Shown here in pieces: positions 23,101-35,306 of a DNA stretch of 64,000 nt (positions are counted from its first letter, which is position 1; every line of letters starts with the position of its first letter). Source of the stretch: Adineta ricciae (lineage: Eukaryota > Rotifera > Eurotatoria > Adinetida > Adinetidae); assembly GCA_905250025.1 (NCBI GenBank), contig CAJNOJ010000033.1, forward strand, positions 1 to 64,000, read 5' to 3'. Made by a program: the position numbers and the translations under genes. The notes under the pieces were generated by a model. That model worked only from the letters and a program-made list of their open reading frames with translations. It made no database searches and was not told the origin of the DNA.

Positions 23101-26100
23101 GTGACTGTTCGTTTTCCATGAGGACCAAGTGGTTGAAATGTGTTACGATAGACAAGATGTTTCAATAATTTTTCATACGATGCCGTATTGTCTGTACGCA
23201 ATATCCACATTGAACGATTAACATTGCTCATGAATTCCTAAGGAATTAAGTAAGTTATGTATGTATGTATATAGATGTACAATCAATGAGTTTGACTTAC
23301 AACACCATCTTCTTTTTGAACATCAGGAATGTTGAGATATTGATGGCAATCTCGAACACAGTTTGAAGAACGTTGTAATTCTTCTTTTTGTACAATTGTC
23401 AATCCCGATAGTTGGCCATGGAAATGTTGAACCAATCGGGATGCTCGTGCTAGAAAAGAAAAAGAAATCAAACATTAGGCTTGTAGTCCACAGGTAAGGA
23501 TTTATATCCGCATAATTAAATAAACATTTTTATTGCTATAATCGACTCTCACCTAGATGATTTTTTAATATATATTCACGAACATTTACATATATTCTCA
23601 ATAATACTTAAAATCATTTCGATAAGGCGACTTCTATTTTGGCACAGTATGCGCCTAACCTATGAAAAAGGGCAAGGTTTTGTTCTATTTGTCTGAATCT
23701 TAATGATACATGCAAATCTGCAAATAACAATTGAACTTGACCTTATAATATTTCATTAGCACAAGCTACTCAAAACATCGTGGCGAGAGCGATCAACTCA
23801 GACTTCAATCGAAATCTTCACTTTTATTCTTACCATGCCAACAGGCGCCCAATGCAAAGATTGTGTCTTGTGTGCCAGGTATCTCACTTAATGGAATATC
23901 CTCCACAATGCGAAATGAATCTTTCGTGGGGACAACTAGACGATCGTCAATGTATAGATCGACCTTGAATTAGAAAAATACCAAATAAAATTCCTTCTGA
24001 TAAGAAAAGAAACGGATTTGATTACCTTCTCTGGATAATGCACAAATAATTTATACGAATGCCATTGATTATCGTTGATTTCGGGGACTTTCCATATCCA
24101 TTCCGATGGATACTTGGTGGATGTTTTTCCTGATAATGGCTCTTTACGAATCAATAATTTCAAATAGTTATTTTGAATAAATAATGCTGCATGATGACGA
24201 TTTTTTACTAAAATAACGCATAAATTCAATTCCAATTATCATTGGATTGCCATAAGTCAATTCAACTCACATTTTTCATCACTTTTACAGAAAATATGCT
24301 CCTTTTCATTGTTGCTGTTGTTGTTGTTATTATTATTACCATCATGATTATGTTTCATCCACATCTGAATTGTAAATTCGTTATTTAAATGGCCTGAAAA
24401 TTGTGAATGATTAACAATTAATGCTTGATTATAACCATTAAAGGTCATTATTTTTGACGGAGGGATTCCAGTCGCCTGACTATCTTTTTCTAATAAGATA
24501 TATTCACGATCGATCGATGCTAAAAAAGAATATTTCATGCTTGTCACAACTTCAATTCTTTTGAAAATACATACAGCATTGTTGAAGGTTGCAACCGCTA
24601 TCTAATCCATTACTGTACAATTCAACGGTACCAACAATATCTTCGACATTGCATGAGTCGGGACATGTGTTTACGTTGACACTGTCGAAGAGATGAATAT
24701 GATCAGATTGAACAATCAGTTCCGATGGTGCATTGTCTAGAAAGAGAGAAATGCAAAGATGTTCGTTTTTTTCCTACTCGATTTTGCTTCGTACCATTGA
24801 TATTCGGTTGGCATGTTTTGATGATTTTGAAAGTCACTCGAGCTGGTTGACTGACTTTTCTGGTATTATCACTCGCAGGAAAACAATCAATAGCAATGAC
24901 ATCGAATTCGTATTGATTGTTATCTAAATGTTTTGTAATTGATATTGAACCATTCGAATCGATGGCGAATGGAACATTCGGTGTAACGATTTCATAACCG
25001 CAAACTCGATGATCAGGATTGGCGCAATCGTCATCAACGGCTTCGACCTAGAGCATCACAAAAAAACAAATTCTTCACATTGAATGTGGAGTTATAAATA
25101 AAAAAGAACCTTGTCTGATACGCTTAGCTTTTCTCTTCAAAACATGCCTTATTCACATCCACTTTAATCTTCTTCCTGCAAGGTGGAGCTCCAATGAAAA
25201 AGGCCTCTCACTAATTTTCGAATCTATATTTAGCAAACTTCTCCTCGGCGATTATAAGATCTTGCTTTCTTTTGAAACTTACACGACACGACGATTCATC
25301 ACACGTTTCATCTTGATGCAACTTGAATAAATAATTGCTATGCGTAAATACCGGTGCATATTCATTCACATCATCGACAGTTATTATTACTGCTGATCTA
25401 AAGGTTAGCAGAAAAAAGAAAAGAAGATAGATTAGGAAGTTCTTTGTTTTGTGCGTTTATTTTCGTCTCAATATTCTTTTGTTCTTGTTCGATCAAACGA
25501 TCCAACAATTTCCCCGGAGGTGAGAGTACTTCATTGAAAAGTCAAAGTATTTTTGACTATCTACCTTTCTGAATAACGACGTTTATCTGATGGTGCGCAA
25601 TCGTAAGCACGGACAAACAAACGATGCGTCCGTTTTATTTCACAATCGAGTGGATCAGCAGTGGATTTCAGTTTTATAACAGGCTGATTATCGATCAGTT
25701 CAACAGTGAATGGAATGCTGGGCGTTGCTTCGGCGAGAATATCATCATGTTTGTGTAATGATAATTCATAACCGCAGATTTTACCTAGAGCAAATAGCAA
25801 ACGCAGGTTAAAGTAAATAAACACTTGACAAAAATCGAAAAAGAAGAAGAAGAAAAAATTGGTCAACACACCATTCACAGTTTTACTTGAGTCAGCGTCA
25901 GATGCCGCGAGACGAGGCTGAAGCTGAACGATCCGTTCGTTTTCTTTCAAATGACCAGTGTAACCATCAGCGGAGAGAACAGGATCGAATAGATTAGGTT
26001 TTGCCCTTGGAGATTTCGTTTGTGTTGACACTAGTTGTGTATTTGTCAAGGCTAAATAGTCGACAACGAAACGATAACGAATGAAGAAAATATGAATATA

Positions 26101-26166
26101 ACCTTGAAAAAACATAGTGAAATTAATCTTACCGCTAAAAGCCGCAAGTATGATCGACCAAATCAT
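20125..26166 (-). CDS. CLSTN: calsyntenin (cadherin-LamG type I membrane protein)
   Basis: Sixteen exons with consistent phases (26166-26133, 26051-25872, 25784-25565, 25397-25283, 25047-24795, 24736-24575, 24519-24271, 24207-24026, 23963-23834, 23449-23301, 23237-22889, 22832-22713, 22659-22514, 22450-22309, 20605-20409, 20352-20125) give 951 residues; human calsyntenin-1 has 981. The order is signal peptide, two cadherin repeats (VNEYAPVF; CGYEIVTPNVPF), a laminin-G-like domain (FTIQMWMKH; LGACW), a transmembrane helix (WPIAVVVCVSVGLVGVLVLY) and an acidic tail. The tail keeps MEWEDD, LNITVNPLDE and LEWDDAAIEYG, matching the kinesin light chain-binding WDDS motifs of the family. The last donor before the tail is a weak GTTGGT. 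Calsyntenins act at synapses and in kinesin-1 vesicle transport. An ORF is nested in the 1.7-kb intron. Confidence 0.93.
20776..21159 (-). CDS. unrecognised ORF nested in a calsyntenin intron
   Basis: ATG at 21159 opens 128 codons on the same strand as the host gene, inside its longest intron. The C-terminal third is hydrophobic and could be a membrane segment. A strong GTAAGT donor lies 5-15 bases upstream of the ATG, suggesting that the sequence just before may be a leader exon of another transcript, or an alternative start of calsyntenin splicing to the membrane exon at 20605. No family is recognised, and it could be chance. Confidence 0.25.
21353..21380. repeat. GA microsatellite
   Basis: Short alternating GA run within the long calsyntenin intron. 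Confidence 0.6.
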
Positions 26167-26205
26167 GGGGATTGATCGTTTGTCTTTCAATATCTGCAAA
26201 ATGAG

Positions 26206-26870
26206 TAAATGAATCGCTTAGAAAAGCAACACCAATATTACCAATACGTCTCGTTTCTCTTCTTTCTTTTTAGGAAAAAAAGAAATAGAAGAAAGTAACA
26301 CAACGATGACAACCTATGAGAATAGTTGGTAAACTACCAATTTTTTCACTCTTCGAATATAAAAAGAGAAAGCGTAAAAGAGAGAGCGCAACAGGGAAGA
26401 AATAAGAAAGAAAAAAAACAGAGAACAAGCTTGATTTTTTTTTGCATGTCTCTTTCTATGCATTTGTCGCCTTTCTCGTCATTTTTTCCTTCCTTTCGCT
26501 TCGATTTTTTGAATTCTGTATGAGCTGCCTTGCATACCATTGTAAGCTTTGTGCCTAGCATTTTTCCTATCGATCCTCTTTTTTATTCTTTACATACTTG
26601 CATCTATATATATACATACATACATATTTTTTTTATATTCTTCGTGTCAACAAGAATAGCGAAAGTGAAGAAAAAGAAAAAGATCCATATATTATCATTA
26701 CAATCAATGTTCTTGCCTTCGGGCCCTAGTCATGTAGGGAGAAGGAGAGAGAGAGAGGAAAATAATTCAATCTGTTTCCTTGTTGTGTTTCTTTTTTCTT
26801 TTCTATTTATATTTCGTATCGAATAAAATAACAATTCGAGAAAGAACAAAAACAAGTGAAAGTTAAAGAC
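26206..26870. other. intergenic stretch between calsyntenin and JADE-like gene
   Basis: AT-rich DNA with a GA-rich patch at 26738-26760. A good acceptor on the minus strand near 26193 implies a calsyntenin leader exon somewhere here, but I cannot place it. Confidence 0.4.
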
Positions 26871-26872
26871 AA

Positions 26873-29800
26873 TTAATTAAAAGATCCAGTGACACATGTG
26901 ACAACGTTTCCGTGAGATGCATACGATGTTTTGCTCGATTGAAATAGTGAAGGCTCTTTGGGTGTTTCCAAATCTTCGCCATCATCGGATACTTGCGAAT
27001 AATCTGTTGATGGTAAAATGCTTTTATCTGAGATTCGTTCGAAAAGTTCTTTTGGTAATAAAATCATTTGTCCATCGTTCAACGTTCGAATTAGATACGT
27101 CGTGTTTAATTGTAAACTATATCGATAAGTTGATTCTAATGAAACTCGACATCGCTTAGCGTTGACAATTGTTTGATATTGTTCGGTTGAATAAAAAAGT
27201 TTCCGACGACGTCGTTTAACTGCTTTCAACTCATTTACGTTTCCATGGTCATTTTCACCATGAAATGTAGATGACGTTGATGATGATTGACGGTGACGAC
27301 GTCGACAGCGTTGTCGATGAGAAGGACTTGAAGATGAGAAAGTTTTTTTTAATGATTCGAAACGTTGAGCGAGAATTGTTGATGATGGATGGGAATCTAA
27401 GACTGTTTTACATTGATTTTGAAGCTAAATATTCAAATCGAAACAATCAAAGAAACGATTACAACATTGAAATAACAAAACTGGCCTTGTTCACAGTTTT
27501 TTTGTCCTCAGACGGCAACAACTTCTGTCAGAAATTTAGCAAAAGTGCGAACACAAACAAAAGATTTGAACGTTTTCACTCCACACTCACTTCATCGACA
27601 GTTGTTAATGAAATTCAATCGTTTTTTATTTCTCTCTGATAAGTAATATTCACGCTGATCTTGATGTTAATATTCTAAACTCAAGAACTTGTCAACAATG
27701 ATGATATGCTTTCTAGCTGATGTTGGTTTCGATGTGTATAGAGCTTGATTCGAATAACTTTCGTAACAAGGGATTTGCGGAACAAGTCAATTACAAAATC
27801 TTATTTTCCTATTTTGCCTTTCGTATTGAATCTATTCTCAATGAAAAAAAAAACCCGTTTAGTTAATTTGATTGATGATTATTATTAAAAAAGAAAATCA
27901 AGCGTAACAGTCTTGTTTATTCACCTGTTTTATTCTACTGAATAATATGTACTTACGTCACGTATAGTCTGTCTCGTTTTGAGACATGTATTGATTTGGG
28001 CGATCAATAGTTCGGCATTTTCACGCTGTTCAAGAACGAAGTCAATCCGTTTGATTAGCGGCATTGTTCGATGGAATTGTCGCTTATTAATCCAATATTC
28101 ATAGATTCTTTTCGAAAGATTTTCATCGTAATCCTGAGGAGATTCTTCGTGCAGATAAGACGAAGAGATGAATGTCGAAAATTTCTTGTAACATTCGTTG
28201 ATCCATTGTTCAGTTCGTAGTTGGTCACGTTGATAGACAGTTAGAGGAGTTAGCGAGGGTGGTGATGATGACGACGAGGATGATGAGCAGGAGGAATCAT
28301 CTTCGATACTTTTTTGAGAGGAATATGTCAATGGGTCTTGCTCGGAGCGTTTTCGCGCTTCGTCTGAATGTTTGAAACAGTAAGCATTGAATTGTGAACG
28401 CATTGATGTTGATTCTTTTGAAGTTGTTTGTTGAATATCGAGAAAATAACCAGCGGCAAGGCCACAAGTTACCTTAAAATAGAAACAATAATATCATAAA
28501 GCTGAATATCAACTTTAATTCTGTTTCATATATAAGAAAAAAAAAGTTTCATGTCTATTGTAGCATTTCTTTTCGCATTTATCAGGCTTCGTTAGACTCA
28601 GGAGATTGGGGTTATTCTTTTTCATGAAAAGTTCATCAAGAAACTATAAAAGTGTCTTCTACAAATGATTATGTCTTCGATTGATTATATTCCACAAGGG
28701 AAAATACATACATGAAAAGGTGTTCGACAATTTTTATGTGCACATTGCACACATGCACCGTCTAATGTCGAACAAACGACACAACGAAGTGACCAACGTG
28801 CATGAGATATCTTATCTAGATGTAAAACTGGTTCCTAGTTAACGAAACAAAGCATTATTGATCGTTCTTCGATGAATATCATTTGTTCATCTTACCATGG
28901 TTACATAATCGACAAATTTCAGCTCAGGTAACCAAAGTGCACATGTCAAATGACACCAGATTGTTCCACTAGCGGTACATTTCATTGGTCCGCCAAGTCT
29001 TCAAACAAAAGAAAAGTAAGATGAAACTGAATTCTGGTATGATTTACTTGGAACAAAGTATACAAGACGGCCGCCGTAGAATCGAACATGGCCGGCAGAG
29101 CCATGTGCCACTCGGCACATGTGGAATCCCATAACAATTCTGGTGAACACAACAATTACAACGTTCACAGAATACCATTTCATTTCCATCGTCAGCATCG
29201 GGCGATAGACATATATCACAGACAATATCGTCGTTTTCACACGATTTTTGCTTTAAATACGAACGAATCTTTTCAGCAGTAGAGAATTCTAAGATGATTA
29301 TTGCATTTTCAAATTCTTCTTCGGTTATTTGCCGTTTTTCTAGAAAGACAAATCGATGAAATTAAGTCGAGAAAAAAAGATGAATCTTCCTACGTTGACT
29401 ATTGAGTTCATGAAGAAATTTCAAATCATTATCATCAATATCATAATCTAGTTCATGCATGACTGCCTTCATAATCAATTGCGTTGTATCTCTGCAAAAA
29501 GAATCTCGCAAATCATCAACAAGATCAGATAAAACATACATTGGTTGACCAATTTGATCATTCTGATTCGATCTGGATGTATTCCGCTCTGATGTTGTCG
29601 ATATTTTCCTGTATGATGCCATCTGTTTGATGGTATCCGATATCGATAGATTCGCAGGCATTGCAAGTTTATACCATTCAGGCTCTCGGTCAGTCACTGT
29701 CCAGTATGACGATTTGGTATTTGCTTTTGATGTCGTCGTGAAAACGAGATTGTTCGGAGAATATTTTTCAATTTGTTGGTCATTGTTGCTATCAAATGTA

Positions 29801-30080
29801 GGGTTGTTTACATGGCTGTTGGTATGAAGAATCGTAGTTGTTAACGAGCTCGTTCGCATAGGTGGTTGAGGGTTCTAGGAGAAACGATAAATCGAAAAGA
29901 TTCAATATAAATTTCTTTTGATCTTACCATCCGACGTCGTTGAGATCGTCGTTTTGCTAATGAAGTGGCCGATAGTTTGATTCGAATTTTGATTCCACCA
30001 TTCGATGATGATGTTGATGAGGATACGGATAACGGTGAAGGTACATTATGATTACTTGCATCATTTATTTGTGGTAGCAT
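26873..30080 (-). CDS. JADE: JADE-type PHD-finger protein (HBO1 acetyltransferase scaffold)
   Basis: Seven exons (30080-29928, 29874-29394, 29339-29048, 28998-28896, 28834-28712, 28472-27957, 27424-26873) total 2220 bases, 739 residues. A basic Ser-rich N-terminus is followed by an EPL1-like region (EWYKLAMP). A C4HC3 PHD finger follows at about residues 257-305 (CDICLSPDADDGNEMVFC; GTWLCRPC). An extended zinc-knuckle/PHD runs to about residue 400 (CILCSK; GTIWCHLTCALW; ARWSLRC; KNCRTPFHVTC). This order and these strings match JADE1-3, which bridge the HBO1 (KAT7) histone acetyltransferase complex to histone H3; BRPF proteins share the fingers but add bromo and PWWP domains, absent here. The tail beyond residue 555 is not recognised. 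The intron before the last exon is unusually long (about 530 bases). Confidence 0.88.
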
Positions 30081-30574
30081 ATTGGAAGAAATGACCTGTC
30101 AAGTGTGCGCGTGAGTCGCGTTGTTTCAAACACAAACTTGTACGGGGATCACAGATTGCCAAATATATGTAAGTACAAATAAATTGCAAAGCAGTAAAAA
30201 GTAAAATACGATTGACGAGATAATATCATGGATAAAAATATTATACGGAGTTTAAAAAAGACTAAAAATCTGAAATAAATCGCATTCTTTGCATAGAAAA
30301 TCTTATCAATTAAATCATATCTTACTTGCAAGAAGACTAAATCTTTAAGCCATCGATATAGCACTTGATTTTTTCCCGTTAAATGAAGCGATTAAAACAT
30401 CTAGAATCACAATTCATTTTATTCAACAATTCTCTTTTGTTTCAATAGAATCTTTTTTTCAAAACTAGGTCGAAAATGTATCTGACCAAGGTATTAAAAT
30501 AGAGACTATTACTTTTCATCAACATACATACATACATAGCAAAAAGAGGATATATCAAGAGAAGAAAAGATCAG
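30081..30574. other. intergenic stretch
   Basis: AT-rich spacer between the JADE-like start and the stop of the DDE-derived gene. No gene seen. Confidence 0.5.
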
Positions 30575-33500
30575 TCATCTGACTAGACTGGTTTTTGTCA
30601 CCATACAAGCTATTTGAATGATAAATTCCAATCTATCATCATTGCAGCTACTATCATATTGTTTAATTGTCGCGAGAAGCCATTGATGATGTTCATCTGT
30701 AAGATAATGTTCGGATGAAGTTACGATTGTTTGTACAAGTGAGAGAGCAAATTGAAATAATGATAAGGACTGAGATTGCATCAGTAGTAAGGATTGTTTG
30801 GAGGGTGGAGTCCATTGAAGAGAATGTATCGTTGTAGGTGATAGAGTATTTGAGTGTAAACACGATGAGCGAAGGCGTTTCGATGCACGCGGCTCGTCAT
30901 TTTCATCACTCGGTCGTTTATCAGTTGCTAGTTGAACAATTGCATTCGTATTTGTAGTTTCAGCATCATCCGCAACTTGCATTTGTTCAGTGGACGTTAA
31001 TTCGTTGGTTTCAATCATTTCATCCGCTATCGATGCTAGATAAACGAGAAAAAATTCGACAAAATCGATAAAATGAAATGAACTATTTACCATCATTATT
31101 TTTGATTTTGAGAATTTGGGTTGAATTGACATGTTCTTTCATCCGATTAATTTCATTCAGTAAATCATTCAATTGTTGAACATATTCGTCCGATTTCATG
31201 TGCCATTCGTGAATTTTCTTCTTATTCATTTCGAGTCTCTTCGTCATCAATTGTTCTTTTCGATTGATAACCAATTGAATGTTTGCCTGTTGGAATGCTT
31301 GTAAACATTTCTCCTGGAATGTTTTATTTTCATCGTCATCATCACGCTTTTCATTGATTAATACAGGCCAGATCTGTTCGAAAATATCTTTGATATTCTT
31401 AACTGTACAATTTGAACCTTTTAATACATGTGTACGTTGTTCATCTAATAATTTCTTTTTCCACAGTTCACTGATTAAATTAGTCGAACGATTGTTACGT
31501 ACACGACGTTCAAACAGATAACGAAATGGTAATGTACGTGTAAATGGATATCCGAATGGAAAGGTATGATTCTGTTCGAGAAGTGCCAAGGTTTTTGATG
31601 AAAGTATGGGTAACCGTGAACAAAATATGAGAACTTTCGTTGAATTCGGTGATTGACTAAGGAAACACTTTTCAATCCAAATTTGAAAGATTTGAGGTGT
31701 TAAATGACCTAATTCGTTGTAAGCATTTCGTTCATCAGTGATAGTTTCGTCACGAAGTGAATTTGGAAAGATGAAGAATGGATCAGTTGATTGTCCATCA
31801 TTAGAAAAGGCATAAATAACCGACACTTTAGGTGTTAGATTCATTGGACGTAATTCATTCCACTCCGGTAATTGTAAAATAGTCGATTTTTTGGTTAGAG
31901 AAAATTCGAATGTATCAATTGTCCACAATTGGGCCTGAAACAGTGAAAGTTCGATTTAGTTCGAATAAAAAAAAAACACTTTACTTTTTCGCAATTGATA
32001 TTTTTATTGAATAAGTATTGTTCGAAATCTTCATGCCATTGTTTATCATCAACAACTGATTCGTTGTCCAATTGAATTCGATGGATATCTTCGAAAGCTC
32101 GCCAGAAAATTCCCGGCGATTGCTGATCACAACTTCGGATCGAACCCATGTTGTTGGTTCCACAGATATTCATCGAACGCTTACGTGTAAATATACCAGT
32201 TAGTTGGTAAATCTCTCGAAGGAACAGTTGTTTAGTGCACGGCCAAAAATATAACGATTTCAAATGACGTAGCCAATCGATAGTCGATTTCGATTGCATA
32301 AACGTATTCAGTTGCACGAGATGAGCACCAGTTATGCACGAGGAATCCATTTTGTATGACAAACAATATTTGAAGTAATCTAATTTCATTCCACCAAGAT
32401 GTTTGCTTGCACGTGATATGGAGATACGTCGATTGATGATGTAGGAGAGGATTTCTTCTGGTTTACAATCCACAGGTGGATCAGACATCATGTTGTTTGC
32501 TGTTGATGTTGTTACTGGCGATAATTTTGCTTTACTACCTAGATAGAAGAGACATGAAGTGAACGAAAATGTTCATGTGACATCGGTCTTGCCTGTTTTT
32601 GTAAAGATCTTCTTCTTTTTCTTTTTAGGCAAAGAGTTTTGCACCGATGGTTGTAGTGATTGTACATATTTTTGATCATTTGTTTTCCATAAAATGGTTT
32701 GACTGAATAATTTACATAACTGATCGTCCTGTTTGAGTGTTCGAAGTGTGAACCACAAGAGATAGACGATACATTGCAAATTTGCAGCTGATCTCAAGAA
32801 CATTTTATTGATTCGATTCGCTCTCGACCATTGTTTATCGAATATTGTAAAAACTGGTACTAAGACATATGTATTGTATACATCGACATCAGTTGTTATC
32901 AATTGCACACTGGCATTTTCACATGCTCGTTGAAAGTCTAATGTGATAAGAGTTGTACGTGGATCGATGACCAATGCACTTGGAAACAAACAAACAAAAA
33001 ATCTTTGAGAATTTTCAATAATTAAACTAAGTTTTACCTATTCTTGGTTAGTTGTGATGAAGAAAGAAATTCGTCCAACCATTGTTGAATATGTTCACAT
33101 GTTAAATCTCCATTATTTGATTCAATAATTCGTGTACATGGTGATGATGCTGTATTGACTTTCATGTGCCGTCCTGGCTTATAAATAATCATTTGATTCG
33201 AGTACTTTCCACTGGGTGTCATAGCGAAAATGCAGTGCAAACGAGATGCTGACGTTCTCTTGGTATTGAAAGACATACGTGTGACATCGTTGTCCAATGT
33301 TGAAACGTCTGGGATTAATGTTGAGCCACTCATCGGCACGAGCATGGAAATTGAAATAAGAAACCAGACTTGTTCGATATTGTCTAGTGACTGGTTAAAT
33401 TCCAATGGTTTCGTTGTAGGTGACAATTTACATAGCTGAGTCGCTGATTGATATGTCGAATATTGTAAGGAATTGACTGGAAAATCTCGTTTATTCTCAT

Positions 33501-33828
33501 CATTTAAGACTAACCATCGTGTAAAGTAATGTAAGCTTATAGTTGGTGAATAGTAACGTTTGAATGATGTGTATAAGATTGATATTGGATCGATACAACC
33601 CTGTTTACGAAGATTTAATGCCAATGAACGACATTGTGACCAGAGTGCCTCATCAATACCTAAAGATTGAATAGGAGGAGGGCATGCTTGATGTGTGTAT
33701 TTCTCGAATAAATTTGTTGCCAGTGGGAAAGGCATTTTCGACCAGTCGATTCTAGATGAGAGATGAAAAGATTTTGCTTTCGATTTCAACGAAGGTTTTT
33801 CAATATACTCTGACGAATTCGTAGTCAT
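30575..33828 (-). CDS. host gene made of two degenerate pogo/CENP-B-type DDE transposase halves
   Basis: Five exons (33828-33038, 32978-32593, 32538-31985, 31934-31091, 31035-30575) total 3036 bases, 1011 residues, with all phases agreeing. Residues about 1-390 form a first Tigger/pogo-like unit: a helix-rich part, a catalytic-core-like region (VWFLISISM, where an Asp is usual) and a second-Asp strand (ALVIDPRTTL). Residues about 400-860 repeat this: an N-terminal helical region (KPEEILSYIINRRISISRASKH), a core strand (AQLWTIDTFEFSL), TDPFFIFPN and LIFCSRLPILS, where Asp is lost. A coiled-coil-like segment and a tail with a possible nuclear signal (KRLRSS) follow. Key acidic residues are missing in each half, so cutting activity is unlikely and DNA binding is the better guess, as in CENP-B and POGZ. 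The intron after 32593 starts with GC. Confidence 0.7.
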
Positions 33829-34120
33829 TATTTCGTTTGAAAATTCCAATGAATCTTCGTCTTTGTTTGTCAACAAGAGAAAAATCAAAATGATAATAAT
33901 CTTTCCTTTTATTTCAAATAAATGAATGAATGAATGAATGAAACCAAAGCGAACAAATGATTTGTTCGAAAGAGAACAAATAAAGTCTTGAATAGATGTC
34001 GTCTACTCCAGACTCGTATTCTTACTTGCGATTGTGTTTGATTCGAAAGGAAGTTGTCATAGAAATCGTCGTGTAGAAAACATGGTTATTTCTAAGATTA
34101 TTTCATATTCAAGTTAGACA
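33829..34120. promoter_or_regulatory. bidirectional intergenic region between DDE-derived gene and DNAL4
   Basis: About 290 bases separate two divergent start codons (33828 on minus, 34121 on plus), so both promoters must lie here or overlap. The region contains an AATG tetranucleotide array at 33921-33942. An acceptor-like site just before the minus ATG could place a leader exon here as well. Confidence 0.4.
33921..33942. repeat. AATG tetranucleotide repeat
   Basis: About five perfect tandem AATG units in the divergent promoter region. Confidence 0.8.
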
Positions 34121-34666
34121 ATGGCTACAGACGCTGCTGATGGAGAAACTCAACAAAAAGAAGAAACAAAACGACACACCTATCCACTCATTCGTGTATG
34201 ATAGACTGAACATATTTTTGCGTAGTATAAGTATCTGTTTAGACGAGTGATATGAACGAAGAAGTGAAAACCGAATGTATGGAATTGTGTGTGACAGCAT
34301 GTGAAAAGTTTTCACAAAACAACGAAGTTTGTTTGATGAAATACGAATATGTTTACATTGATGATCATTGTGATTTATTTTTAGAACGCTGCACGCATGA
34401 TCAAAGAGACAATGGTTAGTTTGAAAGGAAAGGAAATGTTTGAGATTTAACTGGGAGAGATTTCGTTTCTAGGATAAGAAATTTGGGCCCACTTGGCAGT
34501 GCATTGTCGGCGAAGGATATGGGTGAGTTGTGAAAACGATAGATTCATGAAGCATTCGCGAAATAATTCTTGTTTATTTAGATTTTTCATTGAACATCAA
34601 GTCAAATCACTTTTATATATGTTCTTTGGTGGTACAACGGCCATCATAGTATGGAAATGTGCTTAA
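34121..34666 (+). CDS. DNAL4: dynein axonemal light chain 4
   Basis: Five exons (34121-34195, 34243-34326, 34385-34414, 34473-34522, 34582-34666) total 324 bases and encode 107 residues; human DNAL4 has 105. The core is nearly identical to the family: TYPLIRTSDMNEEVKTE, ELCVTACEKFSQNNENAARM, IKETMDKKFGPTW, VGEGYGF, and FGGTTAIIVWKC at the end. DNAL4 is an LC8-related light chain of outer-arm axonemal dynein, fitting the heavily ciliated rotifer body. Introns are 46-59 bases. The start has an upstream stop and lies close to the divergent DDE-derived gene. A BAF-like gene begins about 100-150 bases after the stop on the same strand. Confidence 0.95.
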
Positions 34667-34769
34667 CAGACTTGTATTTCTTTTTCTTTTACAAGAATTT
34701 TCTCTTGTAACAGATGAAATGAACATTCCTGAGAGTTTCGAATAAACTATTCAATCGATTTCTAGCTGA

Positions 34770-35144
34770 ATGCAACACGCGCTTATTTTTACTAATTTAT
34801 TTCTTAATTTATTCATGTCAGTATCTCCATCGAAATTTGATCCATGCAATCTTCGGTCAAATAAATTCGCTCGAATTCTATCCAAACCGCTAGGAGATCA
34901 GATCTTACATAAAATACCAGGTATAGGTATGCATACTTCTGAAAAACTTCAAAAAACGAAACGAATGACAAAAGCCGAAGATCTATTAAGAGAATTCACT
35001 CATACATTTCGATCTGATGATGAACAGTTTCGTTTATGGCTGATGAAAGACTATGCATTGCCTGAATATCGCGCGACAGAATGCACAATTGCATTAATCG
35101 ATTATATTGCTCAGGCGAAGAAGAACTACTGGCCATTACCATAG
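34770..35144 (+). CDS. barrier-to-autointegration factor (BAF)-like protein
   Basis: One exon. Residues from the ATG at 34815 (109 aa) or the in-frame ATG at 34770 (124 aa) match BAF/BANF1 along most of its 89-residue length: SKPLGDQ aligns with AEPMGEK, IPGIGMHTSEKLQ with LAGIGEVLGKKLE (the helix-hairpin-helix turn), and DEQFRLWLMKDY with EDLFREWLKDT. BAF is a small dimeric DNA-bridging protein that binds LEM-domain proteins and shapes the nuclear lamina. An acceptor-like site (gatttctag) lies five bases before ATG 34770, and the extra N-terminal stretch is hydrophobic, so the start is uncertain. It is more divergent than a core BAF, so it may be a paralogue. Confidence 0.7.
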   Translation: MQHALIFTNLFLNLFMSVSPSKFDPCNLRSNKFARILSKPLGDQILHKIPGIGMHTSEKLQKTKRMTKAEDLLREFTHTFRSDDEQFRLWLMKDYALPEYRATECTIALIDYIAQAKKNYWPLP

Positions 35145-35306
35145 ATTTTTCTTGCGAAAAATCATTGATTGTAACAAAATATAAACACATAACAGCACGT
35201 TCTTTGCCATGTCTCTGAAAAAGTATCAGTTGTAAACATATGTTCGTCAAAAGAATAGAAATCGATGAAAAGATAAACCAGTTTAGTATATCGACGAATT
35301 CAAATA

